From contig JAFVXC010000038.1 of NCBI GenBank assembly GCA_017501345.1, positions 1 to 19,989 of the forward strand: a stretch of DNA of 19,989 nucleotides, written 5' to 3'. This DNA is from Clostridia bacterium. Its GTDB lineage: Bacteria; Bacillota_A; Clostridia; Oscillospirales; CAG-272. Shown here piece by piece: positions 1-8,173 of this stretch. How positions within the stretch are numbered: the first letter of the stretch is position 1; every line of letters starts with the position of its first letter. A program made the translations under genes and the position numbers. The notes beneath the pieces were generated by a model. That model was not told the DNA's origin and ran no database searches. It was given only the letters and a program-made list of their open reading frames with translations.

Positions 1-23
1 AAATTTAATAGGAGGAAATGATA

Positions 24-2225
24 ATGACGAAAAAGAAGACGACCAAGAAAGCTCTTCTTGCAAGCGCACTTTCGCTGCTGCTTTGCTTCTCGATGCTTCT
101 TGGGACGACGTACGCTTGGTTCACGGATTCCGTGACGAGCGAGAACAACATCATAAAGTCGGGTAATCTCGACGTGACGCTTGAGTATTGGAACGGTACG
201 GAATGGAAGACCGTGGAGGACGCTTCCGATATTCTCGCAGGAAACCTTTGGGAGCCCGGCTACGTTGACGTGGCTTACCTCAGAGTTAAGAACGCAGGCT
301 CGCTTGCGCTCAAGTACAATCTCGGTGTAAATATTGTTTCCGAAACGTCCGGAGTCAACAAGGCAGGCGAACGCTTCACGCTCTCCGATTACATTTACTA
401 TGACGTAGAAGAGCTTGCTGTCACCGATACCGCTCCTTTTGCTCCTTACGCATCGCGCGAGGCGGCTATGGCGATCGCCACCGAAAAGACCCTCATCTCC
501 GCAGGTTACTCGAAGTCCGGCACGCTTCTTCCCACGGATGGCTACGTTTACCTCGCAATGGTCGTTTATATGCCCACCACCGTTGATAACGTTGCAAACC
601 ACGACGGTAAGACCATTCCCGAGATCAACCTCGGTATCAACGTAATGGCTACCCAGCTCGCCGCTGAAAGCGACAGCTTTGGCAATGGTTACGACGAGGA
701 TGCATTCTATTATGATGCACTCGTAGCTACCGATGCCGAGCTCAAGGCAGCGATTGAAGATGCCGATGTAAAAACCATTGCAATTGATGGCGACTTGACC
801 TACGACTGGGGTGGAAACTCTTATGGGAATTCCGAGGCTCTTAAAATGAAGGGCAAAACCTTACAGGGCTTTGATGGTAACGATTCTATTACCTTTGCAG
901 GCTACGGCTCCGCAAATCCCATTGTTGACGTAACGCTGAAGAACATTACCGTTAAGGATGCTACCGTGGGTGATGATGAATCGGCATGGGAGCACGGTTA
1001 TCTGGAGTTTGAGAGCCTGAATGCAAAGAATGTGGTCTTCGCAGATTCGATTATGCTTGACGGCAACAGCACCTTGACCAACTGCTCTATGAACAATACC
1101 GTCGCTTCTTGGTACGGCATTTGGATCGAGGGTGGTAACACCGTTTTGAAGGATTGCTCCTTCAGCGGAACGCGTTCCGTAAAGATTCACGAGGCTTACG
1201 GTTCTGAGGTTGAAAGTGTTCTGATCGACAACTGCATTTTTGGCCCGCTTTCCGAAAAGCCCGGCGTTGTAATCGGTGCTTTGAATGCGGCAACCTCCGT
1301 CACCATCAAGAACAGCACTTTTGCTAAGGTTCAGGCAGGAGATCAGGATCTGTACATCTACGAAACCGATACCGCAGTTGATACGTTCAATTTTGTTTCT
1401 TCCAACAATACTATTTCCACTTATGTAGAGGTGAATAGTGCTACCGAGCTTGCTGAAAAGCTTACCGGTGCAGGCGCAGCAGGATCCGGAAACACCGTTA
1501 TCCAGATCAATACTGATTTGGATATGACCGGTGTGAATTGGACTCCTATTAAGGTTGATGGCTACCATGGAGCAGATATCGTAACCGTTGACGGTCAGGG
1601 ACACACCATCACCGGTCTTTCCGCTCCCCTCTTTGCAGGTGGCTTCGCCGGTGGATCGGGTATTGTGATCAAGAATCTGACCATTTCTGATTCCGAGATC
1701 GTCAGCACCAGCGGACAGGGCTCCGGTGCATTTATTCAATGTGTCGACTCGATGAATGTCATCACGCTCACCAATTGCCATCTGAAGAATTCCACGCTTA
1801 ACGGATCCCGTACCGGTGGTCTGATCGGCTGGACTGCTGGCTATAACAACGTGAATGACGGCCCCGTCAAGTTGTACGTTACTGTTGAAGATTGCTCGGT
1901 AGTTGGTTGCGAAATCAACGGCTCCGGTTCGGTTGGTGGAATCATTGGCCATTCTGGCGGCAATGCTTGGACGTATACAATCATCAAGAACTGCTTGGTA
2001 AAGGATTGTGAGCTCAATTCTACCGATAGTGGCGATTGGCGTACCGGTGTTGCAATTGGAACCGTAAATGTCGGTGAGCAGAACGACATTATCAACGTTT
2101 CTTCCATCAATAACACCCTCACCCAGACCGGAAAGACCGCTCCCGATGGACAGAGCAACCTTTACGGTCGCTTCGTTCCCGGAACGACCGGCAAGCTTAC
2201 CATTGATGGAGTAGAGATCAACTGA
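24..2225 (+). CDS. Secreted protein with SipW-type (TasA/CalY-like) leader and beta-helix-like repeat body
   Basis: About 733 residues. I chose the ATG at 24 over the in-frame ATG at 18 because GGAGG at 11-15 lies eight bases from 24 but only two from 18. The leader has a lysine-rich start, a hydrophobic stretch at about residues 10-28, then GTTYAWFTD near 27-35 and a following SGNLDV segment. This pattern is typical of TasA/camelysin-type exported proteins processed by the SipW signal peptidase. A beta-sandwich-like region follows. From about residue 235 onward there are short repeated beta-strand and turn units rich in Gly, Asn, Thr and Val, including GGLIGWTAG- and GGIIGHSGG-like pieces similar to GLUG motifs, suggesting a right-handed beta-helix. 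No LPXTG anchor or C-terminal membrane segment is visible. It may be a fibre-forming or surface matrix protein. No sipW gene lies in the window. The export class is well supported; the function is unknown. Confidence 0.85.
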   Translation: MTKKKTTKKALLASALSLLLCFSMLLGTTYAWFTDSVTSENNIIKSGNLDVTLEYWNGTEWKTVEDASDILAGNLWEPGYVDVAYLRVKNAGSLALKYNLGVNIVSETSGVNKAGERFTLSDYIYYDVEELAVTDTAPFAPYASREAAMAIATEKTLISAGYSKSGTLLPTDGYVYLAMVVYMPTTVDNVANHDGKTIPEINLGINVMATQLAAESDSFGNGYDEDAFYYDALVATDAELKAAIEDADVKTIAIDGDLTYDWGGNSYGNSEALKMKGKTLQGFDGNDSITFAGYGSANPIVDVTLKNITVKDATVGDDESAWEHGYLEFESLNAKNVVFADSIMLDGNSTLTNCSMNNTVASWYGIWIEGGNTVLKDCSFSGTRSVKIHEAYGSEVESVLIDNCIFGPLSEKPGVVIGALNAATSVTIKNSTFAKVQAGDQDLYIYETDTAVDTFNFVSSNNTISTYVEVNSATELAEKLTGAGAAGSGNTVIQINTDLDMTGVNWTPIKVDGYHGADIVTVDGQGHTITGLSAPLFAGGFAGGSGIVIKNLTISDSEIVSTSGQGSGAFIQCVDSMNVITLTNCHLKNSTLNGSRTGGLIGWTAGYNNVNDGPVKLYVTVEDCSVVGCEINGSGSVGGIIGHSGGNAWTYTIIKNCLVKDCELNSTDSGDWRTGVAIGTVNVGEQNDIINVSSINNTLTQTGKTAPDGQSNLYGRFVPGTTGKLTIDGVEIN

Positions 2226-2252
2226 TCTGCTTCTGAATCAAATGATACCCAA

Positions 2253-2282
2253 AAGGGCTACCGCAATGCGGTAGCCCTTGTT
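2253..2282. terminator. Bidirectional intrinsic terminator between convergent genes
   Basis: A 12-13 bp perfect inverted repeat (arms 2253-2265 and 2267-2279, effective loop AAT) lies between the ends of the secreted-protein gene and dapB. Read on the minus strand the stem is followed by TTTT, and on the plus strand by GTT, so it is better for dapB but probably serves both genes. Confidence 0.85.
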
Positions 2283-2304
2283 CTGTATTCGGTTGCTTCC
2301 TTCG

Positions 2305-3081
2305 TCAGATCTCCGACAAAAGATCGTTCATATTATAAAGCCCCGTCTGCTTTTCGGAAAGGTATTCCGCCGCGCGGAGTGCGCCCGTCGCAAAGACCTC
2401 GCGACTCGTCGCCTTGTGAGAGAGGGTGATCGTTTCATCCTTGCCCGCGAAAAGCACGTCGTGCTCTCCGACGATCGTGCCGCCGCGCACCGCGTGAATG
2501 CCGATCTCGCGCTTGTCGCGCTGTTTCCGCACCGACTGGCGCTCATAAACGTAATCCTTGCCGCCGTCAAAGGTCGCAGAGATCGCGTCAGCGAGCATCA
2601 GAGCCGTTCCGCTCGGTGCGTCGAGCTTCTTGTTGTGGTGCTTCTCAATGATCTCAATGTCGAAATCCTCTCCGAGCACCTCGGATGCCTTTTCGCACAG
2701 CATAATGAGCAGATTGATGCCGAGCGACATATTGCGGGAGTAGAAGATCGCCACCTTTTCGGCGGTCTCGCGCATTTCTTTGAGCTCCTCCTCGGTGTGT
2801 CCCGTTGTGGCGACAACGGTGGGGATCCCATTCGCCCTCGCGTAGGTGAGGAGTGCGGGCAGCGCCGCGTGATGCGAAAAATCAACGATAACGTCGGGGC
2901 GCTCGGCATCCTCGGGGATCTCACACGTCGAGGTATATACGGGGAAGGGCAGAACCGTCCCCTCGCTTGCAAAGGGATCGATGCCCGCGATCACGGTGAA
3001 TCTCCCCTCCGACTGTTCGGCGGCTTCGGTCACCGCCCGCCCCATTCGTCCGAGACATCCCGAAAGCAGTATGCGTGTCAT
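2305..3081 (-). CDS. dapB: 4-hydroxy-tetrahydrodipicolinate reductase
   Basis: 258 residues, normal for the family. Cytoplasmic enzyme that reduces the DapA product to tetrahydrodipicolinate with NAD(P)H, on the route to meso-diaminopimelate and lysine. The N-terminal nucleotide-binding loop is visible as SGCLGRMGRA (residues 7-16). ATTGHTEEEL is at 91-100. The substrate-binding and catalytic segment EKHHNKKLDAPSGTA is at 146-160, where H148 and K152 match the catalytic His and Lys of the E. coli enzyme by alignment of this motif. The start has an AAGGAAGGA-type site about a dozen bases upstream. It follows dapA by 37 bases and very probably shares its riboswitch-controlled transcript. Confidence 0.97.
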   Translation of the reverse strand: MTRILLSGCLGRMGRAVTEAAEQSEGRFTVIAGIDPFASEGTVLPFPVYTSTCEIPEDAERPDVIVDFSHHAALPALLTYARANGIPTVVATTGHTEEELKEMRETAEKVAIFYSRNMSLGINLLIMLCEKASEVLGEDFDIEIIEKHHNKKLDAPSGTALMLADAISATFDGGKDYVYERQSVRKQRDKREIGIHAVRGGTIVGEHDVLFAGKDETITLSHKATSREVFATGALRAAEYLSEKQTGLYNMNDLLSEI

Positions 3082-3118
3082 ATTACTTGGTATCCTTCCT
3101 TTTTTACGTTCCTACGGA

Positions 3119-4012
3119 TCAGATAAGCCCGTGCTTCTGCATGACTGCGCGGAGCTTTTCGCGGTTCGCGCTTTCGATCTCGCAGAGCGGGAGGCGAAGC
3201 TCGCCCACGCAGTATCCGCACATCTCCATTGCCGCCTTGACGGGAATGGGATTGACCTCACAGAAGAGTGCGTTGATGAGATCGAGCAGACGGAGCTGAA
3301 GCGCCGCGCTTTCCTTGACCTTGTTTTCAAACCACAGAGCGCAGATGTCGTGCGTTTCCTTCGGCATTACGTTCGACAGAACCGAGATAACGCCCTTTCC
3401 GCCGAGCGACAGGATCGGAACGATCTGATCGTCGTTGCCCGAGTAAACGTCAAGTGAATCGCCGCATTCAGCGAGAAGCTCGGCGATCGCCGACAGATTT
3501 CCGCTTGCCTCCTTCGTTGCAACGATATATTCGTTCTTTGCGAGCTCCTTATAAACGGAGAGCGGAATATTCACACCCGTACGGGAGGGAACGTTATAAA
3601 GGATCACGGGGATCTTCGCAGCGTCCGCAATCGCGGAGAAGCTCTTTACGAGCCCCTTCGGTGTTGCCTTGTTGTAGTACGGCGTTACGAGAAGCAGCCC
3701 CTCGTAGCCGATGTCAGCGGCGTATTTCGACAGCTCGATGCCGTAAGCGGTATCATTCGAGCCCGTCCCCGCAACGGCGGGAACGCGCCCCGCGATTCGT
3801 TCATAAGCGAACTTCAGGACATCGCAGTGCTCCTCGTGCGAAAGGGTCGAGCCCTCGCCGGTCGTGCCTGCGACGACGATCGCATCGATTCCTCCGTTGA
3901 TATTGGCGTCAATGATCCTTCCGAACGCCTCGTAATCGACCGCTCCGTCCCGAAAGGGCGTGATGATCGCAGTTGCGGCGCCTGTAAAGATCGTGGTCTT
4001 TCCGTTGTTCAT
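3119..4012 (-). CDS. dapA: 4-hydroxy-tetrahydrodipicolinate synthase
   Basis: 297 residues, a full-length TIM-barrel class I aldolase. It condenses pyruvate with aspartate semialdehyde, the first committed step of the diaminopimelate/lysine pathway in the cytoplasm. Visible active-site elements: AGTTGEGST (T50-T51), LYNVPSRTG (Y139, R144) and ATKEASG, with the Schiff-base lysine at K167. All are offset by six from the E. coli residues (T44/T45, Y133, R138, K161). The start has an AGAAAGGA site six bases upstream. First gene of the dapA-dapB operon. Upstream lie a lysine riboswitch and an intrinsic terminator on the same strand, so expression is expected to fall when lysine is plentiful. Confidence 0.98.
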   Translation of the reverse strand: MNNGKTTIFTGAATAIITPFRDGAVDYEAFGRIIDANINGGIDAIVVAGTTGEGSTLSHEEHCDVLKFAYERIAGRVPAVAGTGSNDTAYGIELSKYAADIGYEGLLLVTPYYNKATPKGLVKSFSAIADAAKIPVILYNVPSRTGVNIPLSVYKELAKNEYIVATKEASGNLSAIAELLAECGDSLDVYSGNDDQIVPILSLGGKGVISVLSNVMPKETHDICALWFENKVKESAALQLRLLDLINALFCEVNPIPVKAAMEMCGYCVGELRLPLCEIESANREKLRAVMQKHGLI

Positions 4013-4109
4013 AATATATCCTTTCTGCTCTCCATAGAGAGCCCTCCGACACCGATGTGCTTCGGCGCGGCGTATGTATATTGATTCTTGGTTGTTTTTT
4101 CGAGAAAAT

Positions 4110-4134
4110 AAAAAAAGCGGCTTGAAAAGCTGCT
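4110..4134 (-). terminator. Riboswitch-controlled intrinsic terminator ahead of dapA
   Basis: Read on the minus strand, an 8-bp stem with one A-C mismatch (arms 4134-4127 and 4123-4116, three-base loop) is followed directly by a run of at least six T. It lies between the lysine riboswitch aptamer and dapA, where an attenuator is expected: lysine binding should favour this hairpin and stop transcription. I did not work out the competing antiterminator helix. Confidence 0.8.
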
Positions 4135-4150
4135 GTAAATGTAGTATAAT
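4122..4150 (+). promoter_or_regulatory. Plus-strand sigma-A-type promoter antisense to the dapA leader
   Basis: TTGAAA (4122-4127), a 17-base spacer and a perfect TATAAT (4145-4150). It overlaps the minus-strand terminator of the dapA leader and points into the lysine riboswitch in antisense. It could make an antisense RNA, or be a distal promoter for queA about 360 bases downstream. It lies in AT-rich sequence, so a chance match is possible. Confidence 0.5.
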
Positions 4151-4207
4151 AAGGAGGATGAGGGCAGGGGTGGATCCCTAAGCCCACGGATTCCGATATT
4201 ATTCTCT

Positions 4208-4387
4208 ATACAGATAGCTCTCCATCATAAGGCGTATGACGGCAGTCCGTCGGTTCTGCACCGACGACCCAGCAAGAAGCCGCGCACGGACGGCCCTGCT
4301 TCGGCGTTGATCCCTCGGACTTCTGCCTCAAATGACCCTCGGCGGTCTCGGCAGAAGGCGGTTGATCGACGCGCCTCTATCATTATA
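4208..4387 (-). ncRNA. Lysine riboswitch (L-box) controlling dapA-dapB
   Basis: The reverse complement carries the L-box core in order: GATAGAGGCGCG (4381-4370) at the 5' side, then a CGCCGAAGC segment, GCTGG, a hairpin with GTCGGTGCAGAACCGAC, ACTG, and finally GGAGAGCTATC (4223-4213), which pairs back with GATAG to close P1. These match the conserved blocks of the B. subtilis lysC leader as I remember them. It lies between a strong minus-strand promoter and an intrinsic terminator, directly ahead of a lysine-biosynthesis operon, so the context fits fully. Outer boundaries are approximate. Confidence 0.93.
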
Positions 4388-4427
4388 TGTTTTGCATCTC
4401 TCGGGAGGTGTCTCCCGATATATCAAT

Positions 4428-4456
4428 ATCATATCATATTTTAGGGTACTTGTCAA
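4428..4456 (-). promoter_or_regulatory. Promoter of the dapA-dapB operon
   Basis: On the minus strand: TTGACA (plus 4456-4451), a 17-base spacer, then TATGAT (plus 4433-4428). The predicted start near 4421 gives a leader containing a short CGGGAG/CTCCCG hairpin, the lysine riboswitch and the terminator. Confidence 0.85.
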
Positions 4457-4466
4457 ACCCTTTTTT
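4443..4466 (+). terminator. Weak plus-strand hairpin with T-run upstream of queA
   Basis: AGGGT (4443-4447) can pair with ACCCT (4457-4461) around a nine-base loop, followed by a run of T. The stem is only five pairs and overlaps the dapA promoter on the other strand. It could end a plus-strand antisense RNA started at 4122-4150. Weak on its own. Confidence 0.35.
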
Positions 4467-4510
4467 ATAAAATCCCGACATTTTTTGAAATTTTTTAAGG
4501 AAGAATGCCA

Positions 4511-5593
4511 ATGTCAGAACCGATTGTGAACACAAAAATCGAAACGAGCCTTGAAACGAAGGATTTTTACTACGATCTTCCCGAGGAGCGTATCGCACAG
4601 CATCCCGCAGAGCCGCGCGACAGCTCGCGACTGATGGTGCTCCACAGAGATACGCACGAGATCGAGCACCGCGTCTTTCGGGATATTCTCGATTATCTCA
4701 GAGAGGGGGACACGCTCGTCGTAAACGATTCAAAGGTCATTCCCGCTCGCATCTACGGATACCGTGAGGATCGCGGCGAGGACGCAAGGATCGAGCTGCT
4801 CCTTCTTCGCCAGCGCGGCGCCGATCTCTGGGAATGCCTTGTGAAGCCCGGCAAGCGCGCAAGGGTGGGTATGACCTCGGTGTTCGGAGATGGGATCCTG
4901 AAAGGAACTGTGACCGAGATCACCGAGGAGGGAAACCGCCTTATCGCGTTTGACTACGACCGCACGAGATATTCGAATATCTATGAGATCCTGCACGTCA
5001 TCGGTATGATGCCCCTGCCGCCCTATATCACGGCACAGCTCGAAAACAATGATCGCTATAATACGGTCTATGCCCGCGAGGAGGGCTCTGCGGCAGCGCC
5101 GACGGCGGGACTGCACTTTACCGAGGAGCTTCTGGATAAGATCCGTGAGAAGGGCGTTGCCATTGTTCCCGTAATGCTTCACGTCGGGCTCGGCACCTTC
5201 CGACCCGTCAAGGCAGAAAAGATCCTCGAGCACGTGATGCACACCGAATATTTTTCGGTGCCCGAGGAATCGGCGCGTGTCATCAACGAAAGAAAGGCAA
5301 GGGGAGGCAGACTGATCTGCGTCGGAACGACCTCCTGCCGTACGATCGAAAGCGCGGCAAGAGAGGACGGAACGGTACGCGCGATGTCGGGAGACACGGG
5401 GATCTTTATCTATCCCGGATACCGGTTCAAGGCGCTCGATGCGCTCATCACGAATTTTCATCTGCCCGAAAGCACACTGCTGATGCTCGTTTCGGCACTT
5501 TATGACAGAGAGCATATTCTCGATGCATATAAGACTGCGGTCGAGGAAAAATATCGCTTCTTCTCATTCGGAGACGCGATGTTTATAGAATAA
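4511..5593 (+). CDS. queA: S-adenosylmethionine:tRNA ribosyltransferase-isomerase
   Basis: About 360 residues, normal for QueA. It transfers and isomerises the ribosyl group of SAM onto preQ1 in tRNA, giving epoxyqueuosine at the wobble position of GUN anticodons. Recognised from [19 protein letters not shown] near the N-terminus, [55 protein letters not shown] and the C-terminal [15 protein letters not shown] block. I prefer the ATG at 4511 to the one at 4505, because AAGGA at 4497-4501 lies nine bases from 4511 but only three from 4505. It heads a long plus-strand gene run and is followed after 17 bases by a small membrane-protein gene. Its own promoter is unclear: TATAAA at 4466-4471 has no good -35 partner. 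Confidence 0.96.
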   Translation: MSEPIVNTKIETSLETKDFYYDLPEERIAQHPAEPRDSSRLMVLHRDTHEIEHRVFRDILDYLREGDTLVVNDSKVIPARIYGYREDRGEDARIELLLLRQRGADLWECLVKPGKRARVGMTSVFGDGILKGTVTEITEEGNRLIAFDYDRTRYSNIYEILHVIGMMPLPPYITAQLENNDRYNTVYAREEGSAAAPTAGLHFTEELLDKIREKGVAIVPVMLHVGLGTFRPVKAEKILEHVMHTEYFSVPEESARVINERKARGGRLICVGTTSCRTIESAAREDGTVRAMSGDTGIFIYPGYRFKALDALITNFHLPESTLLMLVSALYDREHILDAYKTAVEEKYRFFSFGDAMFIE

Positions 5594-5610
5594 ATATTTT
5601 GGAGGCCTGT

Positions 5611-5853
5611 ATGTTAGAGCTTATGACGGGTGCGGTGCTCGGTCTTGGATCGATCATTTCCACCATTCTTCCCGTGCTTCTTGCCGTTTTGATCGTATAT
5701 CTGATCTTTAAGATCGCGTCAAAGATCGTTAAAACCGTGCTGTACGTTCTGCTTGTGCTCGCACTGATCTGGTTTTTGCTCGGACTTCTTTCGGGCGTTG
5801 GCGTTTTGGCATCCCTCGCGTCGATCCCCGTGATCGGATTTTTGTTCGGATGA
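5611..5853 (+). CDS. Small hydrophobic membrane protein of unknown function
   Basis: 80 residues starting at the ATG at 5611, which has GGAGG at 5601-5605. An upstream in-frame TTG at 5599 would place the ribosome site inside the gene. Nearly the whole protein is hydrophobic: segments at about residues 13-35 and 41-63, separated by a short basic turn (K-I-A-S-K-I-V-K), then a third hydrophobic Gly/Leu-rich tail. No catalytic motif is visible and I do not recognise the family. It sits between queA and miaA and its stop overlaps the miaA start (ATGA), so it is co-transcribed and translationally coupled with tRNA-modification genes. Orientation and role in the membrane are unknown. Confidence 0.8.
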   Translation: MLELMTGAVLGLGSIISTILPVLLAVLIVYLIFKIASKIVKTVLYVLLVLALIWFLLGLLSGVGVLASLASIPVIGFLFG

Positions 5854-6821
5854 GCGAGAACACGAAAAGGATCCCCATAGCCGCCGTTGTCGGTCCGACC
5901 GCGAGTGGAAAGACCGCTCTGTCGGTCGCACTTGCCGAGCGGATGAACGCCGAGATCATCTCCTGCGATTCCATGCAGCTTTACAGACGAATGATGATCG
6001 GAACGGCGCGACCGACTCCCGAGGAGCAGAAGGGGATCGTACATCATCTCATAGACTGCGTCGATCCCGAAACGCCCTTTTCTGCGGCGGACTACGTCAG
6101 CGCGGCGGAACGGAGCCTTGAGGAGATCCGCGAGAGGAGGAAGACACCGCTTTTTTGTGGAGGCACGGGGCTTTATCTCGAGGCATTTCTGCGCGGAGGC
6201 TTTTCCGAAGCCGCAGATGGCGATCCGACGTTGCGCGCATCCCTCACCGAGTTTTTCGAGGAAAACGGGAAGGATGCCCTTTACGCGCGGCTCGCAGAGT
6301 GCGATCCCGAGGCGGCAAAGACGATCCACCCGAATAACGTGCGCCGCGTGATCCGTGCGTTGGAGATCTGCCTTTCGGGTGGAAAGACCAAGACCGAGCT
6401 TGACCGCGAGAATTCGGCGTATCGCGACTGCTACGCGCCGACCGTCGTCGGTCTTTTGTGGGACAGAGCGCTCCTATACGAGCGCATCGACCGCCGTGTG
6501 GACCTGATGATCAAGGCAGGGCTGATCGAAGAGACCGAGCAGTTGCTCCGAGAGGGTGTGTTCGACGTATCCGAAACGGCGGCACAGGCGATCGGCTATA
6601 AGGAGCTTTTGCCCTATCTCAGGGGAGAATGTCCGCTTTCGGAAGCGGTCGAGCGCCTCAAGACGGCTACGCGACGCTATGCCAAGCGGCAGATGACGTG
6701 GTTCCGTGCGCACGGAGACGTGCATTGGATCCGCGCAGACCGCGACGGAAAGCCGCTCAAATTTGAAGAAATTGTAAATAATGCAGCAAAGGTATTTTCT
6801 GAGGCGGGTTTTGTGTTATAA
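5850..6821 (+). CDS. miaA: tRNA dimethylallyltransferase
   Basis: 323 residues. It transfers a dimethylallyl group from DMAPP to N6 of A37 in tRNAs that read UNN codons. The P-loop GPTASGKT is at residues 15-22, followed by ISCDSMQLYRRM and the GTARPT segment, then HHLIDCVDP, FCGGTGLYLEAFLRG, NNVRRVIRALEI and the C-terminal AIGYKELLPYL and TRRYAKRQMTWFR blocks. All are family hallmarks. The start overlaps the upstream stop by four bases (ATGA) and has little Shine-Dalgarno sequence of its own, so translation is probably coupled. The substrate selection resembles that of queA in the same run, since both modify anticodon-loop bases. Confidence 0.97.
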   Translation: MSENTKRIPIAAVVGPTASGKTALSVALAERMNAEIISCDSMQLYRRMMIGTARPTPEEQKGIVHHLIDCVDPETPFSAADYVSAAERSLEEIRERRKTPLFCGGTGLYLEAFLRGGFSEAADGDPTLRASLTEFFEENGKDALYARLAECDPEAAKTIHPNNVRRVIRALEICLSGGKTKTELDRENSAYRDCYAPTVVGLLWDRALLYERIDRRVDLMIKAGLIEETEQLLREGVFDVSETAAQAIGYKELLPYLRGECPLSEAVERLKTATRRYAKRQMTWFRAHGDVHWIRADRDGKPLKFEEIVNNAAKVFSEAGFVL

Positions 6822-6875
6822 TAAATTGATTATAAACAAACGCCGCTTCTTGCGGTACAGGAGGATGCGGGATTT

Positions 6876-8156
6876 ATGCGGATCGGAACGTTTCAGCTGA
6901 ATGCGAAAGCCCGAAAGCCCGTAATGCGCGTCCTTGCCTCTCTTCTTGCCGTGCTTTTGGCGGTTTTTTGTTTTCATCATTTTCTCCCCGATCTTGACGG
7001 CGGCGTGCAGACGATGCTCGTCTCCGAGGACTCGATCGAGCTGTCGGTGGCGGGAGAGGCTGTGCTTTTCCGCGAGGAGGTTGCGGTGAGCTCGTCCTAC
7101 TCGGGACTGACCGTGCCACTCGTTTCTCCGGGTGCTCACGTCTCGAAGGACTGTGAGATCGCCACGGTATATGGGAGCGGTGCCGAATACAGAGAGGCGT
7201 ACGCGCTTCTTTCGGAGCAGATAGACGTTCTGAAGGCGGCCGAGAACGAAAACGATACGCTTTCGGGGCTTTCTGATCTGAAAAAAGAGATCGATGCGCT
7301 TTCCCTCCGTCTCGTTTCCTCGCTCGAGCAGGGCAACTCCGAGGCAGTGCGCCCTGCGGTGGAACAGCTTCGCGTTCTTTCCTGCCGTGTGCAGGCACTC
7401 ACCGATTCGGACTTTTCATTATCAACGCTGATCTCGGCGCTTGAATCCGAGCGCGACGCGATCCTGTCCCGTGCAGGCACCGCGTCAGAAACACTCAAGG
7501 CATCGGCAAGCGGATATTATTATCCCAATGCCGACGCATCCTACGCACTTTGCTCTGTCGATCAGCTCGAGACCCTCACTCCGAGTGGGCTCGCAAGACT
7601 CAGGGATAGCCTACGGAACGCCGACAGCGCGCCGCTCGGTGCCGGTACGATGGTGCGTTCTGCCGAGTGGTATATTGCAGTGCAGGTCGACCTCAGCGCT
7701 GAGGAGCTTTCGTCCTATCTTGTCGGCGGGACCTATCCCGTGGTCTTTTCGGAGAATTCCGACGAGCGTATACCGATGAAGCTCGTGCGCACCGAGGAGG
7801 GAACCGACGAGACACCCGCAATGCTGATCCTCTCTACGCTCCGAATGCCTGACGGCTTTTCCTTTGAAAGGCTGCAGAAGGTTCGTATCGTGACGGGAAG
7901 TATGAGCGGTTATACCGTTCCGAAAAGGGCAGTGCATACGCTGAACGGAGTGCGAGGCGTTTACGTGCTCGACGGAAGCGAGGTTTGCTTTTCTCGTATC
8001 GAGATCCTGTATGAGCTCGATTCGCGTTATCTCGTGAAGACCACCGATCCCACGCCGGACGGAGAATACGCGGAGAACGTCTACCGCTATATCGCTTTAT
8101 ACGATGCGATGATCCTATCGGATGCACCGCTTTCACACGGACAGATCCTGTCCTGA
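6876..8156 (+). CDS. HlyD-like single-pass membrane protein
   Basis: 426 residues. A basic N-terminus (KARKPVMR) is followed by one hydrophobic segment at about residues 18-37, so most of the protein should lie outside the membrane. Residues 58-100 (VAGEAVLFREE ... SGLTVPLVSPGAHVSKDCEIATVYG) resemble the barrel-sandwich (lipoyl-like) half of HlyD/membrane-fusion proteins. About 105-190 is a leucine- and glutamate-rich likely coiled coil, and later beta segments fit the family. No ABC or RND partner is adjacent. Instead it precedes yggS and sepF, a position in which I recall similar clostridial proteins. AGGAGG at 6859-6864 lies 11 bases from the chosen ATG, slightly far. The precise role is unknown; a division or envelope role is only inferred from neighbours. 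Confidence 0.75.
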   Translation: MRIGTFQLNAKARKPVMRVLASLLAVLLAVFCFHHFLPDLDGGVQTMLVSEDSIELSVAGEAVLFREEVAVSSSYSGLTVPLVSPGAHVSKDCEIATVYGSGAEYREAYALLSEQIDVLKAAENENDTLSGLSDLKKEIDALSLRLVSSLEQGNSEAVRPAVEQLRVLSCRVQALTDSDFSLSTLISALESERDAILSRAGTASETLKASASGYYYPNADASYALCSVDQLETLTPSGLARLRDSLRNADSAPLGAGTMVRSAEWYIAVQVDLSAEELSSYLVGGTYPVVFSENSDERIPMKLVRTEEGTDETPAMLILSTLRMPDGFSFERLQKVRIVTGSMSGYTVPKRAVHTLNGVRGVYVLDGSEVCFSRIEILYELDSRYLVKTTDPTPDGEYAENVYRYIALYDAMILSDAPLSHGQILS

Positions 8157-8173
8157 TCTTATTTGAGACACAT

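Noticed and set aside
861..1952. 363-residue minus-strand open frame inside the secreted-protein gene
   Set aside because: Antisense shadow of the repeat region; the plus-strand gene has a signal peptide, a good ribosome site and a coherent fold.
2278..3126. 282-residue plus-strand open frame over dapB
   Set aside because: Runs antisense through the conserved dapB motifs and the terminator hairpin, with no ribosome site.
4151..4182. Seven-codon open frame (ATG at 4159) after AAGGAGG on the plus strand, just past the antisense promoter
   Set aside because: The Shine-Dalgarno-like sequence is only one base from the ATG, and the bases are part of the dapA leader on the other strand; likely chance.
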